NCBI RefSeq assembly: GCF_002114285.1 | Contig: NZ_NEDJ01000006.1 | Coordinates: 1 to 64,000, forward strand | From: Halorubrum ezzemoulense DSM 17463 | GTDB lineage: Archaea > Halobacteriota > Halobacteria > Halobacteriales > Haloferacaceae | DNA length: 64,000 nucleotides | Direction of reading: 5' to 3' | Shown here: piece after piece, positions 7,998-16,130 of the stretch | Layout: each line of letters opens with the position of its first letter | Position numbering within the stretch: the first letter of the stretch is position 1 | Made by a program: the position numbers and the translations under genes | The notes under the pieces: generated by a model | What the model was told of the DNA's origin: nothing | The model's input: the letters and a program-made list of their open reading frames with translations, nothing else | Databases searched by the model: none

Positions 7998-8693
7998 GTG
8001 ACCCTCGTCCCGTTCAGCGACTTGGCCCGCGCGGCGTACTGTCCCCGCCAACTCTACTACGTTCGGCGCGACGACGAGCGGAGCGTCCCCCCGAAGGCGC
8101 GCGAGCGCATCGGACTGGCGTTCCGGTACGACGAACTCGTCGACGCGCCCGATCGGGCGCTCCGGCAGCTTCCGCTTCACCGATCGCCCGCGGCCTACCG
8201 CCGGAATCTGGACCGGCTCCGAGAGCGCGAGGAGTACGGCTCCCTCGTCGACCCCGCGAGCGAGCGCGGGTTCCTCTCGGGCAAGGACTGCCACGGCACC
8301 GTTCACAAGGTGCTGGAACCGAGCGGAGGGGCGGAGGACCCGGACGAGACGGAACAGTCTCCCCCGCCGATTCCGACGCTGGTCTCGTCGGGCGAGCCGC
8401 CGGAGAACGGCGTGTGGGAGCCGCAGGCGGTCCGTGCGGTCGGGATCGCGAAGGCGCTGGCGTGGGAGCGAGAGCGCGAGCTACCGCGCGCGCTGGTCGA
8501 GTACCCGGCCGTCGGGGTCGTCCGCGAGGTCCGGCTCACGCTCCGGAAGAAGGCGGCGTACCGCGAGGCGCTCCGCGCGGCGCGGTCGATCGACGGGCCC
8601 CCGCCGCGCGTCGACGACGGCCGCTGTTCGACCTGCGACTACGCCGCCGAGTGCGGCACGCGGCGGCGGTCGCTCCGGTCGCTGCTGGGCTGA
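7998..8693 (+). CDS. Cas4/RecB-like (PD-(D/E)XK) protein with iron-sulfur cysteines and degraded active site
   Basis: 231-residue protein with the Cas4 cysteine layout: one N-terminal Cys in YCPRQLYY (Cys15) and a C-terminal CSTCDYAAEC (Cys210, 213, 219). These would ligate a 4Fe-4S cluster. In active Cas4/RecB nucleases a GxxD and a later E/D-x-K carry metal. Here the corresponding stretches read GTVHKV and PTLVSSG, so the acidic residues and lysine seem lost. The QxxxY-like helix region also appears altered. A non-catalytic DNA-binding or structural role is therefore possible. GTG start chosen by the TATA spacing. No other cas genes are nearby. Confidence 0.82.
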   Translation: MTLVPFSDLARAAYCPRQLYYVRRDDERSVPPKARERIGLAFRYDELVDAPDRALRQLPLHRSPAAYRRNLDRLREREEYGSLVDPASERGFLSGKDCHGTVHKVLEPSGGAEDPDETEQSPPPIPTLVSSGEPPENGVWEPQAVRAVGIAKALAWERERELPRALVEYPAVGVVREVRLTLRKKAAYREALRAARSIDGPPPRVDDGRCSTCDYAAECGTRRRSLRSLLG

Positions 8694-8733
8694 GGCGGCG
8701 CGGGCGGTGGTCACCGAGCGCCGCAAACGATCC

Positions 8734-9222
8734 TCACGGCGAAAACGACGTGCCGCACTCGGTACAGGTGAACCGGAACCGGCCCTCGTCGGTGAGTTCG
8801 GTGTCGTGGACCCGTTCTTCGCCGCAGTCACGGCACTCGACGATCGACTCGATCCGGTCCCAGTCGTGGCGCGCGCCCGGCGCGCCGATCGCCCACGCGA
8901 TCACCTCCTCGTCGGCGTCCTCGGGGACGAATCCGGACTGGAACTCGCCGGGCGCGAAGCGGATCGCCTCGTCGGGGCCGACCTCGACGCGCTCGCGCTC
9001 GCGCCCGACCTCGAACGTGGCGGTGCCCGAGCGCACGTAGAATATCTCCTCCTGGTCGCCGTGAGTGTGGAGGCCGCCGGAAAAGGCGTCGCCGGGTGCG
9101 AGCTCGAAGTAGTTCATCGCGACGTGGTCGGCGCCGAGCGCGCGCGAGACCGGCTTTCGGATGTCGTGAACGCCCATCGGGTTCGTGACGACGTCGACGT
9201 CGTCGATCGCGGCTCGCTCCAT
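8734..9222 (-). CDS. Cupin-domain protein with C-terminal zinc ribbon
   Basis: 162-residue cytoplasmic protein. A single conserved cupin barrel occupies about 35-115, with metal-binding His52, His54 and Glu59 in HTHGDQEE. A short C-terminal zinc ribbon (CRDC near 130 and CTEC at 153-156) follows. Start placed at the ATG at 9222, where the acidic cupin-like sequence begins; the upstream in-frame extension is arginine-rich and not haloarchaeal in composition. Cupins of this type bind small molecules or sugar phosphates, but no substrate can be named. It is convergent with the Cas4-like gene. Confidence 0.88.
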   Translation of the reverse strand: MERAAIDDVDVVTNPMGVHDIRKPVSRALGADHVAMNYFELAPGDAFSGGLHTHGDQEEIFYVRSGTATFEVGRERERVEVGPDEAIRFAPGEFQSGFVPEDADEEVIAWAIGAPGARHDWDRIESIVECRDCGEERVHDTELTDEGRFRFTCTECGTSFSP

Positions 9223-9561
9223 GGGCGTCGCTCTCGGGGGCGGGTCGTAATCCTGTCGCCGGCCGCGTGTGAAACCGCCGGCGTGTGACGCTCTCGCCGA
9301 CCCGCGCCGAGGATCCCTCAGCGATACCCCGGGTCGCGGCGAGGATCGCTCGGCCAAACCTGACGCGACCCGGCAGTTTATACGTGTGTGCGTTGTTCGC
9401 ACGGGTACGAATGACGCGAGACACTCGCGATCGTTCGGAGGATAGAGGAAGTCGCCTCGCGGCGGCTGGCCGCGAAATTCTCCGACGATAACGACTCCGG
9501 GGCACGACCGCCCCGCGGCGGCACCGACCCCGAGACCACCGCAGAGCCGACGGACTCCCTT
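9223..9561. promoter_or_regulatory. Divergent intergenic region and long leader of the citramalate synthase gene
   Basis: This 339-base region lies between the divergent cupin and citramalate synthase genes. A TATA-like TTTATA at 9377-9382 predicts transcription starting about 9405-9410, at or just before an ATG at 9411. That ATG opens a 26-codon frame (9411-9491) in a different frame from the enzyme. The enzyme frame itself is open from 9415 onward but offers no ATG or GTG before the TTG at 9562, implying about 150 bases of leader. Such a leader is long for a haloarchaeon and could hold control elements. Confidence 0.5.
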
Positions 9562-11133
9562 TTGACCCGAACACCACTCACCGACCTCGACGAGGTACAG
9601 CTACTCGACACCACCCTGCGCGACGGCGAACAGATGCCGGGCGTCTCGATGACCCCCGGCGAGAAGGTCGACGTGGCCCGCGAGCTCGACGCCGCGGGCG
9701 TCCACCTGATCGAGGCCGGCTCGGCGTGTACCTCGGCGGGCGAGCGCGAGGCGATCAGCCGCGTCGCCGACGAGGGAGTCGACGCGACCGTGACGAGCTT
9801 CGCCCGCGGGGTACGGGCCGACGTGGACCACGCGCTCGACTGCGGCGTCGACGGGGTGAACCTCGTCGTCCCCGCCTCCGACAAGCACGTCGAGACGAAG
9901 GTGGGGTCGACCCGCGACGAGGTCGTCGAGACGACCGTCGAACTCGTCGAGTACGCGACGGATCACGGTCTGTGGGTCGAGGTCCTCGGCGAGGACGGCT
10001 CGCGCGCCGACCTCGACTACCTCGAACGCCTGCTCGGCGCCGGGCTCGACGCCGGCGCGGACCGGATCTGCTACTGCGACACGGTCGGCGCGGCCGACCC
10101 CGAACGGACCGCCCGCGTCGTCTCGCGGCTCGCCGACCTCGGCCCGACGAGCCTCCACACCCACGACGACCTCGGGTTCGGACTGACGAACGTCCACGCG
10201 GGGCTGAAGGCCGGCGCCGACACCGTCCACGGCACCGTCCTCGGGGTCGGCGAGCGCGCCGGCAACGTCGCGCTCGAGGAGGTCGCCATCGCGCTCGGGG
10301 AGTCGTACGACGTCGACACGGTCGAGCTATCTCGGCTCTATCGGCTCTGCCGGGCCGTTTCAGAGGCGACCGGCGTCGCGCTCCCCCCGAACAAGGCCGT
10401 CTGCGGCGCGAACGCCTTCGCCCACGAGTCGGGGATCCACACGGACGGCACGTTGAAGGACGGGACGATGTACGAGCCGTACCCGCCCGAGACCGTCGGC
10501 CGGGAGCGCCGGCTCGTCCTCGGGAAGCACGCCGGGCGCGCGGGGGTGAAGGCGGCGCTCGCCGAGCACGACGTGGCGGTCGACGACGGCGAGCTGCGCG
10601 AGGTCGTCGCCCGCGTCAAGGAGTTCGGCGAGCGCGGCAAGCGGGTCACCGACGCCGACCTGCTCGCGATCGCCGACGACGTGCGCGGGCGCGAACGCGA
10701 GCGCCACGTGGAGCTCGTCGACCTCTCGGCGACCTCCGGCGGGAACCTCCCGACCGCCTCGGTGCGGCTCCGAGTCGGCGAGGACGAGCGCGTCGCCTCC
10801 GGCACCGGCGCGGGTCCCGTCGACGCCGGCCTCGAAGCGGTCCGCGCGGCGCTCGCGGGCGACGACGGCGGGCGCGGCGGGGACGCGGGCGCCGAGGCGG
10901 ACGTCGCCTTCGAGCTCGACTCCTACCACGTCGACGCGATCACGGGCGGCACCGACGCGGTCGTCACGGTCGAGGTCGACCTCTCGCGGGGCGACCGCTC
11001 CGTGAGCGTCTCGGCGTCGGACGCGGACATCACCCGCGCGAGCGTCGTCGGGATGGTCGACGGGCTCGACCGGCTGCTCGCGGCGGAGGCGGACGCGGCG
11101 GACGCCGACCCGAGCGCCGTCGCCGACGACTGA
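9562..11133 (+). CDS. cimA: (R)-citramalate synthase / 2-isopropylmalate synthase family
   Basis: Condenses acetyl-CoA with pyruvate to citramalate, or with 2-oxoisovalerate to isopropylmalate, at the entry to isoleucine or leucine synthesis. The 523-residue protein has the HMGL-like TIM barrel with LLDTTLRDGEQ at about 14-24 and metal-binding HTHDD near 200. The C-terminal LeuA regulatory dimer domain (about 385-510) suggests end-product feedback. Haloarchaea usually carry several paralogues; citramalate synthase is my preferred reading, isopropylmalate synthase the alternative. The only in-frame initiation codon near the conserved N-terminus is TTG 9562. The T-rich GGTTTTTATT just after the stop may terminate it. 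Confidence 0.92.
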   Translation: MTRTPLTDLDEVQLLDTTLRDGEQMPGVSMTPGEKVDVARELDAAGVHLIEAGSACTSAGEREAISRVADEGVDATVTSFARGVRADVDHALDCGVDGVNLVVPASDKHVETKVGSTRDEVVETTVELVEYATDHGLWVEVLGEDGSRADLDYLERLLGAGLDAGADRICYCDTVGAADPERTARVVSRLADLGPTSLHTHDDLGFGLTNVHAGLKAGADTVHGTVLGVGERAGNVALEEVAIALGESYDVDTVELSRLYRLCRAVSEATGVALPPNKAVCGANAFAHESGIHTDGTLKDGTMYEPYPPETVGRERRLVLGKHAGRAGVKAALAEHDVAVDDGELREVVARVKEFGERGKRVTDADLLAIADDVRGRERERHVELVDLSATSGGNLPTASVRLRVGEDERVASGTGAGPVDAGLEAVRAALAGDDGGRGGDAGAEADVAFELDSYHVDAITGGTDAVVTVEVDLSRGDRSVSVSASDADITRASVVGMVDGLDRLLAAEADAADADPSAVADD

Positions 11134-11184
11134 GCGCGCCGGCGTCTGACGAGGTTTTTATTCGAGGGCGGTCGATCGTCGGGT

Positions 11185-11496
11185 GTGAGCGTCGTCGTCG
11201 CGATCAAACCCTCGGCCCGCAAGCGGAACGCGAAGGTGGGACGGCTCGTCTTCGAGGACGGTCCCAGCCACACCTTCGAGAGCCGCGCGGCCGCCGAGCG
11301 CTGGGCGGACGACCTGTCGGCCGGCGACGGACACGTCTGGGTCGCGAGCGCGCACCCCCGCGACGACGGCGACGCCGACTGTTACCTCGTCTCGCGGGCG
11401 ACGAACGCGAAACTGGAGGCCGCCTACGACAAGCGCCGCCGCCGGCTCAGGGGCGACGCGGGGTCGGAGCAGGAGTCGCTCGGCGGCGAGCCGTAA
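11185..11496 (+). CDS. Small haloarchaeal hypothetical protein
   Basis: 103-residue soluble protein starting at GTG 11185. TTTTTATT at about 11153-11160 gives TATA-box spacing of roughly 28 bases, so the transcript is probably leaderless. The first 85 residues contain a basic beginning (KPSARKRNAKVG), then an acidic, likely alpha/beta fold. The last 18 residues look disordered. I do not recognise a family. It is convergent with the MATE exporter gene, with 27 bases between them. Confidence 0.75.
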   Translation: MSVVVAIKPSARKRNAKVGRLVFEDGPSHTFESRAAAERWADDLSAGDGHVWVASAHPRDDGDADCYLVSRATNAKLEAAYDKRRRRLRGDAGSEQESLGGEP

Positions 11497-11523
11497 GAGC
11501 GGGTTTGGAGGCGACCGCGGCGG

Positions 11524-12969
11524 CTACGACGATTTTTCGCTCGGCGTGGGGTCCGATTCGGCGCCCGATTGCGGGTCGGGGTCGGCGTCCGGACCGGACC
11601 CGCGCGCGTCCATCATGTCCGCGGCGCGGGTCGCCCAACCCGAGTAGCGGAAGCCGGCGACGACGACGAGCGCCATCCACGCGTAGGCCGCGGACACGCC
11701 GACGTACGCGCCCGTGGGGCCGAGCCCGACGGTGCGTCCGAGCAGCCACGAGAGCCCGAGGAAGAGCCCGAACATCGCCGAGACGCGCGCGACGAGCGGG
11801 ATCCGGGTCTCGCTCGCGCCCTGGAGCGACCCGGAGAGCGCGGAGAAGCAGGCGAGGGCCGCGCCGGCGAGCCCGTACACCCGCGCGAAGTCGACCGCGG
11901 ACGCGACCGTCGCCGCGTCGTCGGTGAAGATCGGCACGATCCGCGGCGCGCCGATCACGAGCCCGAGCCCGATCGTTCCGACCGTGAGCACGCCGAGCCC
12001 GGCGACGGCCCAGCCGTCGAACCGCGCGCCCGCCGGGTCGCCCTCGCCGAGCGCCTGGCCGACGAGGACCGACGCCGCGACGTTGTAGCCGCGCGAGAGC
12101 GGGCCGGTCACCTGCTGGTAGACCCGGCGACCGATCTGGAAGCCGGCGTTGACCGACTCGCCGAAGCCGAGGAGGAGCGCGTTGAACGGGAACTCGGCGA
12201 TCTCCGAGCCGAACCCCTCCAGCACGCGCGGGGCGCTCACCACGAGGAGCTGCTTCGCGATGGTGAGGTCGCGCGGCCACGCGAAGTCCGCGTCGGTCCA
12301 CGACCCCCAGATGGCGAAACAGAGCAGCCCGGCGGTGAGCACGTTCGCGGTCGCGGTCGCGAGACCGACGCCGAACACCTCCAGCCGCGGGAAGCCGAAC
12401 AGGCCGAGACCGAGGACGACGGAACCGGCGATGTTGACGGAGTTGGCGGCGATGTTGACGTACATCGGCGTGCGGGTGTCGCCGGTGCCCTGGAGCGCGC
12501 GGGCGCCGACGAGGGCGACGTGGCGCGCGGGGGCGGTCGCGAACACGATCGCGAGGTACGTCGACCCGAGGTCGACGACCGCGGGCGAGGTCCCCTCGCC
12601 GACCAGACGGCCGAACACGTCGATCGCGAGCTCGCCGAAGAGGACCCCGAAGAGGACGAACGGAATCCCGGCGAGCGCGCCGAGTACGATCGCCTGCGTC
12701 ACCGCCTCGTCGCGGTTCTCAGCGGCGCCCGCGCCGGTGTCCTGCGAGGAGAGCGCGATGGCGCCGCCGCCGAGGCCGAGCCCGATCCGCAGCGGGAACC
12801 GGGCGTACAGGTCGGCGAGGCCGATCGCGACGACGGCGGCCGGGGAGAACAGCGCGGTGACCAGGATGTCGGTCGTCCGCATCGCGGTGCGGAACGTCTG
12901 CTCGGCCATCACGGGCCACGCGAGCGAGAACACGCGCTTCCAGACGCGCCGCAGCCGCGGGAGGTCCAT
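11524..12969 (-). CDS. MATE family multidrug/organic cation exporter
   Basis: 481-residue integral membrane protein with about 12 hydrophobic helices in two pseudo-repeats, typical of MATE (multi-antimicrobial extrusion) cation antiporters. Recognisable family features include the N-terminal LAWPVMAEQTFRT and the second-half RVYQQVTGPLSRGYN stretch. It would expel organic cations or drugs in exchange for Na+ or H+. The acidic C-terminal tail (about 455-481) is cytoplasmic. ATG start at 12969. It follows the histidine kinase gene on the same strand with a 29-base gap, so the two may be co-transcribed. Confidence 0.94.
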   Translation of the reverse strand: MDLPRLRRVWKRVFSLAWPVMAEQTFRTAMRTTDILVTALFSPAAVVAIGLADLYARFPLRIGLGLGGGAIALSSQDTGAGAAENRDEAVTQAIVLGALAGIPFVLFGVLFGELAIDVFGRLVGEGTSPAVVDLGSTYLAIVFATAPARHVALVGARALQGTGDTRTPMYVNIAANSVNIAGSVVLGLGLFGFPRLEVFGVGLATATANVLTAGLLCFAIWGSWTDADFAWPRDLTIAKQLLVVSAPRVLEGFGSEIAEFPFNALLLGFGESVNAGFQIGRRVYQQVTGPLSRGYNVAASVLVGQALGEGDPAGARFDGWAVAGLGVLTVGTIGLGLVIGAPRIVPIFTDDAATVASAVDFARVYGLAGAALACFSALSGSLQGASETRIPLVARVSAMFGLFLGLSWLLGRTVGLGPTGAYVGVSAAYAWMALVVVAGFRYSGWATRAADMMDARGSGPDADPDPQSGAESDPTPSEKSS

Positions 12970-12998
12970 GCGTCGGTCCCGACGAGCGCCCGCGGTTT

Positions 12999-14102
12999 CT
13001 ACGTATCGGAGCCGGCCGAGTCGGCCGGTGCGTGCGGGAGCGTCACCGTGAACCGCGCTCCCCCGAGCGACGACTCGCCGGTGTCGAGGGACCCGTCGTA
13101 CGCCTCCGCGAGCGTCGCGACCAGCCGCAGGCCGCTGACGCCGCCGTCGCTCGCCCCGCCGACCGCCTCGTCGGTCAGGAACGACCCGTCCCGTACCTCC
13201 GGGGGAAGCCCCGGACCGTCGTCCTCGACGACCAGCGCGACCCCGTCGTCGCCCCCGAGGCGCGCCGCCTCGTCACCGTCGGCGCGGACGGCGACGCGGA
13301 CGGTGACGCCCGGACCGCCGTGTTCGACCGCGTTCTCGACGAGGTTATGGACGATCGACCGCACGCCGTCGTTGGCGGCGACGGGGGCCGCGTCCGGGAG
13401 GTCGGTCTCGATCGCCGCCGATTCCCCGTCGGCGACCCCCGCCAGCACGTCTCGGGTCGTGTCCGCGAGATCGACGCGGCTGGAGTCCGCGTCGCCGAGG
13501 ATCGCGTCCGCGACCGCGCTCGTCGCCTCGATGCGTTCGAGCCCCTCGCTCGCCTTCGCCGCAACGGTCTCGGCGTGACCGGAGCCGTCGGGGTCGTCGA
13601 GCAGGTCGGCGTAGCCGCGGATCGTCGAGAGGTCGTTTCGGAGGTCGTGCCGCAGGAGGTGGTTGACGAAGGAGACGGCGCGGACCGCGTCCCGCGCCCG
13701 GCGCGCCTCCGCCGACTGCCGGACCGCGTAGTACCCCGCGATCGCGCCGCCGAGGCTCCCGACGCCGGCGGCGACGAGCATCGGGAAGGCCGGCTCGACG
13801 AGCGGACGGCCCTCGAAGGCGCGCACGGCGAGCGTCGCGGCGAAGGCGGCGACGGCGAGGACGGTTCCGGTGGCGGTCCACCGCGCGACGCGCTGCTCCT
13901 CGGCGGGCGAGAGGTCCCGGCGAGCGATCCGGCGGCCGGCGACGAGGACCGCGACCGCGATCCCGCCGTCGAGCGCGAACGCCAGCAGCGGCCCGGCGGA
14001 GCTCCCGATGGCGCCGATCTCGGCGCCGTGGTGGACCGCGGCGGCGACGAGGAGGCCGGCTCCGATCAGAGAGACGGCGCGGTGGCCGCGCAGCGTAGAC
14101 AT
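12999..14102 (-). CDS. Membrane-anchored sensor histidine kinase
   Basis: 367-residue kinase. Four or so membrane helices occupy residues 8-130, followed by a short coiled linker, the HisKA dimerisation helix with phospho-acceptor His152 in LLRHDLRND, and an HATPase_c domain (about 240-360). The HATPase domain has N-box NLVENAVEHGG and G-box EDDGPGLP. Start placed at ATG 14102, which gives an immediate hydrophobic anchor; the longer upstream reading is unlikely. There is no separate sensor domain, so the signal is probably sensed in or near the membrane. No response regulator gene is adjacent. The MATE gene downstream may share its transcript. Confidence 0.92.
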   Translation of the reverse strand: MSTLRGHRAVSLIGAGLLVAAAVHHGAEIGAIGSSAGPLLAFALDGGIAVAVLVAGRRIARRDLSPAEEQRVARWTATGTVLAVAAFAATLAVRAFEGRPLVEPAFPMLVAAGVGSLGGAIAGYYAVRQSAEARRARDAVRAVSFVNHLLRHDLRNDLSTIRGYADLLDDPDGSGHAETVAAKASEGLERIEATSAVADAILGDADSSRVDLADTTRDVLAGVADGESAAIETDLPDAAPVAANDGVRSIVHNLVENAVEHGGPGVTVRVAVRADGDEAARLGGDDGVALVVEDDGPGLPPEVRDGSFLTDEAVGGASDGGVSGLRLVATLAEAYDGSLDTGESSLGGARFTVTLPHAPADSAGSDT

Positions 14103-14229
14103 TACGAATCCGACCGCGGAAGCGAGTAAAACGGTTGTGGATTCGTCGGGAGGCCGGCCGCAGCGCGGCGAGAGAGACGCCGCGGGGAGCCGTCCGAACG
14201 TTGAAAGCCGCGAGCGACCCACGGCACCC

Positions 14230-14637
14230 ATGGACGTCTTCGTGTACGGGACGCTGACCGAACCGGAGCGGGTCGCCGAGGTCGTCGACTCGTTCGTCTT
14301 CGTCGGCTCCGCGACGCTCGACGGCCTCCGGCTCGTGGAGGGGCGGTACCCGACGCTCGCGCCGGGCGGCGAGACGGGGGGCCGACTCCTCCGGACGGAG
14401 GCCGTCGACGCGCTCGACGCCTACGAGGACGTCGGGGGCGGACTGTACGTCCGCGAGACCGTCCCGCTCGACGCGCCGGCCGACTACCCCGACGCCGCCG
14501 CGGTGTACGTCGGCGACCCCGAGCGCCTCGACGCGGACGCGACGTGGCCCGGATCCGGCCCGTTCCCCAACCGAGTGCGCTCCGTCCTCGACGCCCGCGA
14601 CGTGCGGGTGCGACTGACCCCCCGAGATACCGTCTGA
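14230..14637 (+). CDS. Gamma-glutamylcyclotransferase-like (AIG2/GGCT) protein
   Basis: 135-residue cytoplasmic protein with the GGCT fold signature VYGTLTEP at residues 5-12 and a later YEDVGGGLYVRETV stretch. Family members cleave gamma-glutamyl amines or peptides to 5-oxoproline. In haloarchaea, which make gamma-glutamylcysteine rather than glutathione, the substrate is uncertain. The start at 14230 places YGTL near the N-terminus, as expected. It is divergent from the kinase gene (127 bases apart). A T-rich ACCTTTTTGTATTT about 55 bases after its stop could end the transcript. Confidence 0.9.
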   Translation: MDVFVYGTLTEPERVAEVVDSFVFVGSATLDGLRLVEGRYPTLAPGGETGGRLLRTEAVDALDAYEDVGGGLYVRETVPLDAPADYPDAAAVYVGDPERLDADATWPGSGPFPNRVRSVLDARDVRVRLTPRDTV

Positions 14638-14689
14638 CGGGCGGATGACGGCGCCGCTGTCGTGCGGTTTCACTTTCGCTCTGGTAGCC

Positions 14690-14706
14690 CCACCTTTTTG
14701 TATTTC
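14690..14706 (+). terminator. Possible T-tract terminator after the GGCT-like gene
   Basis: CCACCTTTTTGTATTT lies about 55 bases downstream of the GGCT-like stop, in an otherwise GC-rich area. Archaeal transcription often ends at oligo-T tracts without a hairpin. The assignment rests on composition and position alone. Confidence 0.35.
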
Positions 14707-14762
14707 CGTCGCATCGTTTCACTCGCACGTCACACGCGTGCATTCCCCCTTTCACCGACCGC

Positions 14763-14855
14763 GAGCCGTCGGCTCGGCGTGCCGGGCCGCCCGGCGGCAG
14801 GCAGTCGGCACACGGCGACCGCGGCGGGTGCCGTCGACCGTCCCGTGGACGGTCG
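14763..14855. promoter_or_regulatory. Cluster of three perfect GC hairpins upstream of ilvA
   Basis: Three inverted repeats follow each other: GAGCC-GGCTC (14763-14775), a GCCGGG/CCCGGC palindrome (14781-14795), and a 9-bp stem CGACCGTCC-GGACGGTCG with a three-base loop (14835-14855). They lie just before a TATA-like CCGATTAGC (about 14868-14876) and the ilvA start. They could be operator sites or part of an upstream RNA. Chance is a real alternative in such GC-rich DNA. Confidence 0.35.
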
Positions 14856-14900
14856 CCCCCGACCGGAACCGATTAGCGGGCGGCGCGGCGACGGGGTGGC

Positions 14901-16112
14901 ATGCTCAGTCTTGCCGACATCCGCGAGGCGCGCGAGCGGGTCTCGGGCGTCGCCCGCCACACGCCGCTTGAGCGGTCGCGCTCGTTCTCCGAGATGAGCG
15001 GCGCGGACCTCCACCTGAAACTGGAGAACTTCCAGCGGACCGGCGCGTTCAAGATTCGCGGCGCGATGAACCGGATACAGACGCTCTCGGAGGCGGAGCG
15101 CGAGGCCGGCGTCGTCACCGCGAGCGCCGGGAACCACGCGCAGGGCGTCGCGCTGGCGGCGAGCCGCGCTGGCGTCGACGCCACCGTCGTGATGCCGAAG
15201 TTCGCGCCCGTCTCGAAGGTGAAGGCCACCCGCGGGTACGGCGCGAGCGTTCGCCTGGAGGGCGTCGACTACGACGAAGCGCAGGCGTACGCGCACCGGC
15301 TGGAGCGCGAGGAGGACCGGACCTACGTCCACGCGTTCGACGACCCCGTGGTGATGGCCGGACAGGGGACCCTCGGCTTGGAGATCGTCGACGACTGCCC
15401 CGACCTCGACACCGTCGTCGTCCCGATCGGCGGCGGCGGCCTGATCTCGGGCATCGCGGTGGCGATCAAAGAGCAGCTGCCGGACGTGCGCGTCGTGGGG
15501 GTCCAGGCGGAGGGTGCGGCGTCGGCCGCGAAGTCGCTCGAGGCGGGCGAGGTCACGGAGATCGACAGCGTCGACACGATCGCCGACGGGATCGCGACGC
15601 GGTCAGTCGGCGAGGAGACCCTCGAGGTCATGGCCGAGTACGTCGACGAGGTCGTCACCGTCGACGACCGCGAGATCGCCTTGGCCCTCACGCTGCTCTT
15701 GGAGCGCGCGAAGACGCTCGTGGAGGGCGCGGGCGCGGTCGCGCTCGCCGCCGTCCTCTCGGAGGCGTTCGAGTACGACGACGGCGAGACGGTCGTCGCC
15801 GCGCTCTGCGGCGGTAACATCGACCTCAACCGCCTCGGCACCGTGGTCCGGCGCGGGCTCGTCCAGATGGGCCGGTACCTCAAGATCACGATCGACCTGA
15901 AGGACCGACCCGGCGAACTGGAGCGCGTCTCCAGCATCGTCGCGCGCACCGGCGCGAACGTGTACGCGGTCCACCACGACCGAACCTCGCGGGACGTGGC
16001 CGTCAACGCCGCCGAACTCGAACTCGAATTAGAGACCGACGACGCCGAACACGCCGCCGACATCGTCGACGCACTCGAAGCGGAGGGGTACGACGTGGAG
16101 ATTCTGTCCTGA
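14901..16112 (+). CDS. ilvA: Threonine ammonia-lyase (threonine dehydratase)
   Basis: PLP enzyme deaminating threonine to 2-oxobutanoate and ammonia, the first step of the threonine route to isoleucine. The 403-residue protein has the PLP lysine at Lys51 (FKIRGAMN), the phosphate-binding GGGGLISG near 176-183, and a C-terminal ACT domain (about 325-403) expected to bind amino-acid effectors. This architecture is like the shorter TdcB/IlvA forms with a single ACT domain. ATG start at 14901, with a TATA-like sequence about 30 bases upstream. It stands alone and is followed by structured repeat copy B. Confidence 0.95.
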   Translation: MLSLADIREARERVSGVARHTPLERSRSFSEMSGADLHLKLENFQRTGAFKIRGAMNRIQTLSEAEREAGVVTASAGNHAQGVALAASRAGVDATVVMPKFAPVSKVKATRGYGASVRLEGVDYDEAQAYAHRLEREEDRTYVHAFDDPVVMAGQGTLGLEIVDDCPDLDTVVVPIGGGGLISGIAVAIKEQLPDVRVVGVQAEGAASAAKSLEAGEVTEIDSVDTIADGIATRSVGEETLEVMAEYVDEVVTVDDREIALALTLLLERAKTLVEGAGAVALAAVLSEAFEYDDGETVVAALCGGNIDLNRLGTVVRRGLVQMGRYLKITIDLKDRPGELERVSSIVARTGANVYAVHHDRTSRDVAVNAAELELELETDDAEHAADIVDALEAEGYDVEILS

Positions 16113-16130
16113 ATCGGTCGGCGATGGCGA

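Noticed and set aside
7998-8693. CRISPR locus suggested by a Cas4-like gene
   Set aside because: No repeat-spacer array and no cas1, cas2 or effector genes in the window.
7799-9040. A long frame crossing repeat copy A and the Cas4-like gene
   Set aside because: Sequence is Arg/Pro-rich; it is produced by the GC-rich repeat and the shifted frame of the Cas4-like gene.
11569-13578. A 669-codon plus-strand frame opposite the MATE and kinase genes
   Set aside because: Arg-rich, no domain, exactly antisense to two genes with strong family matches.
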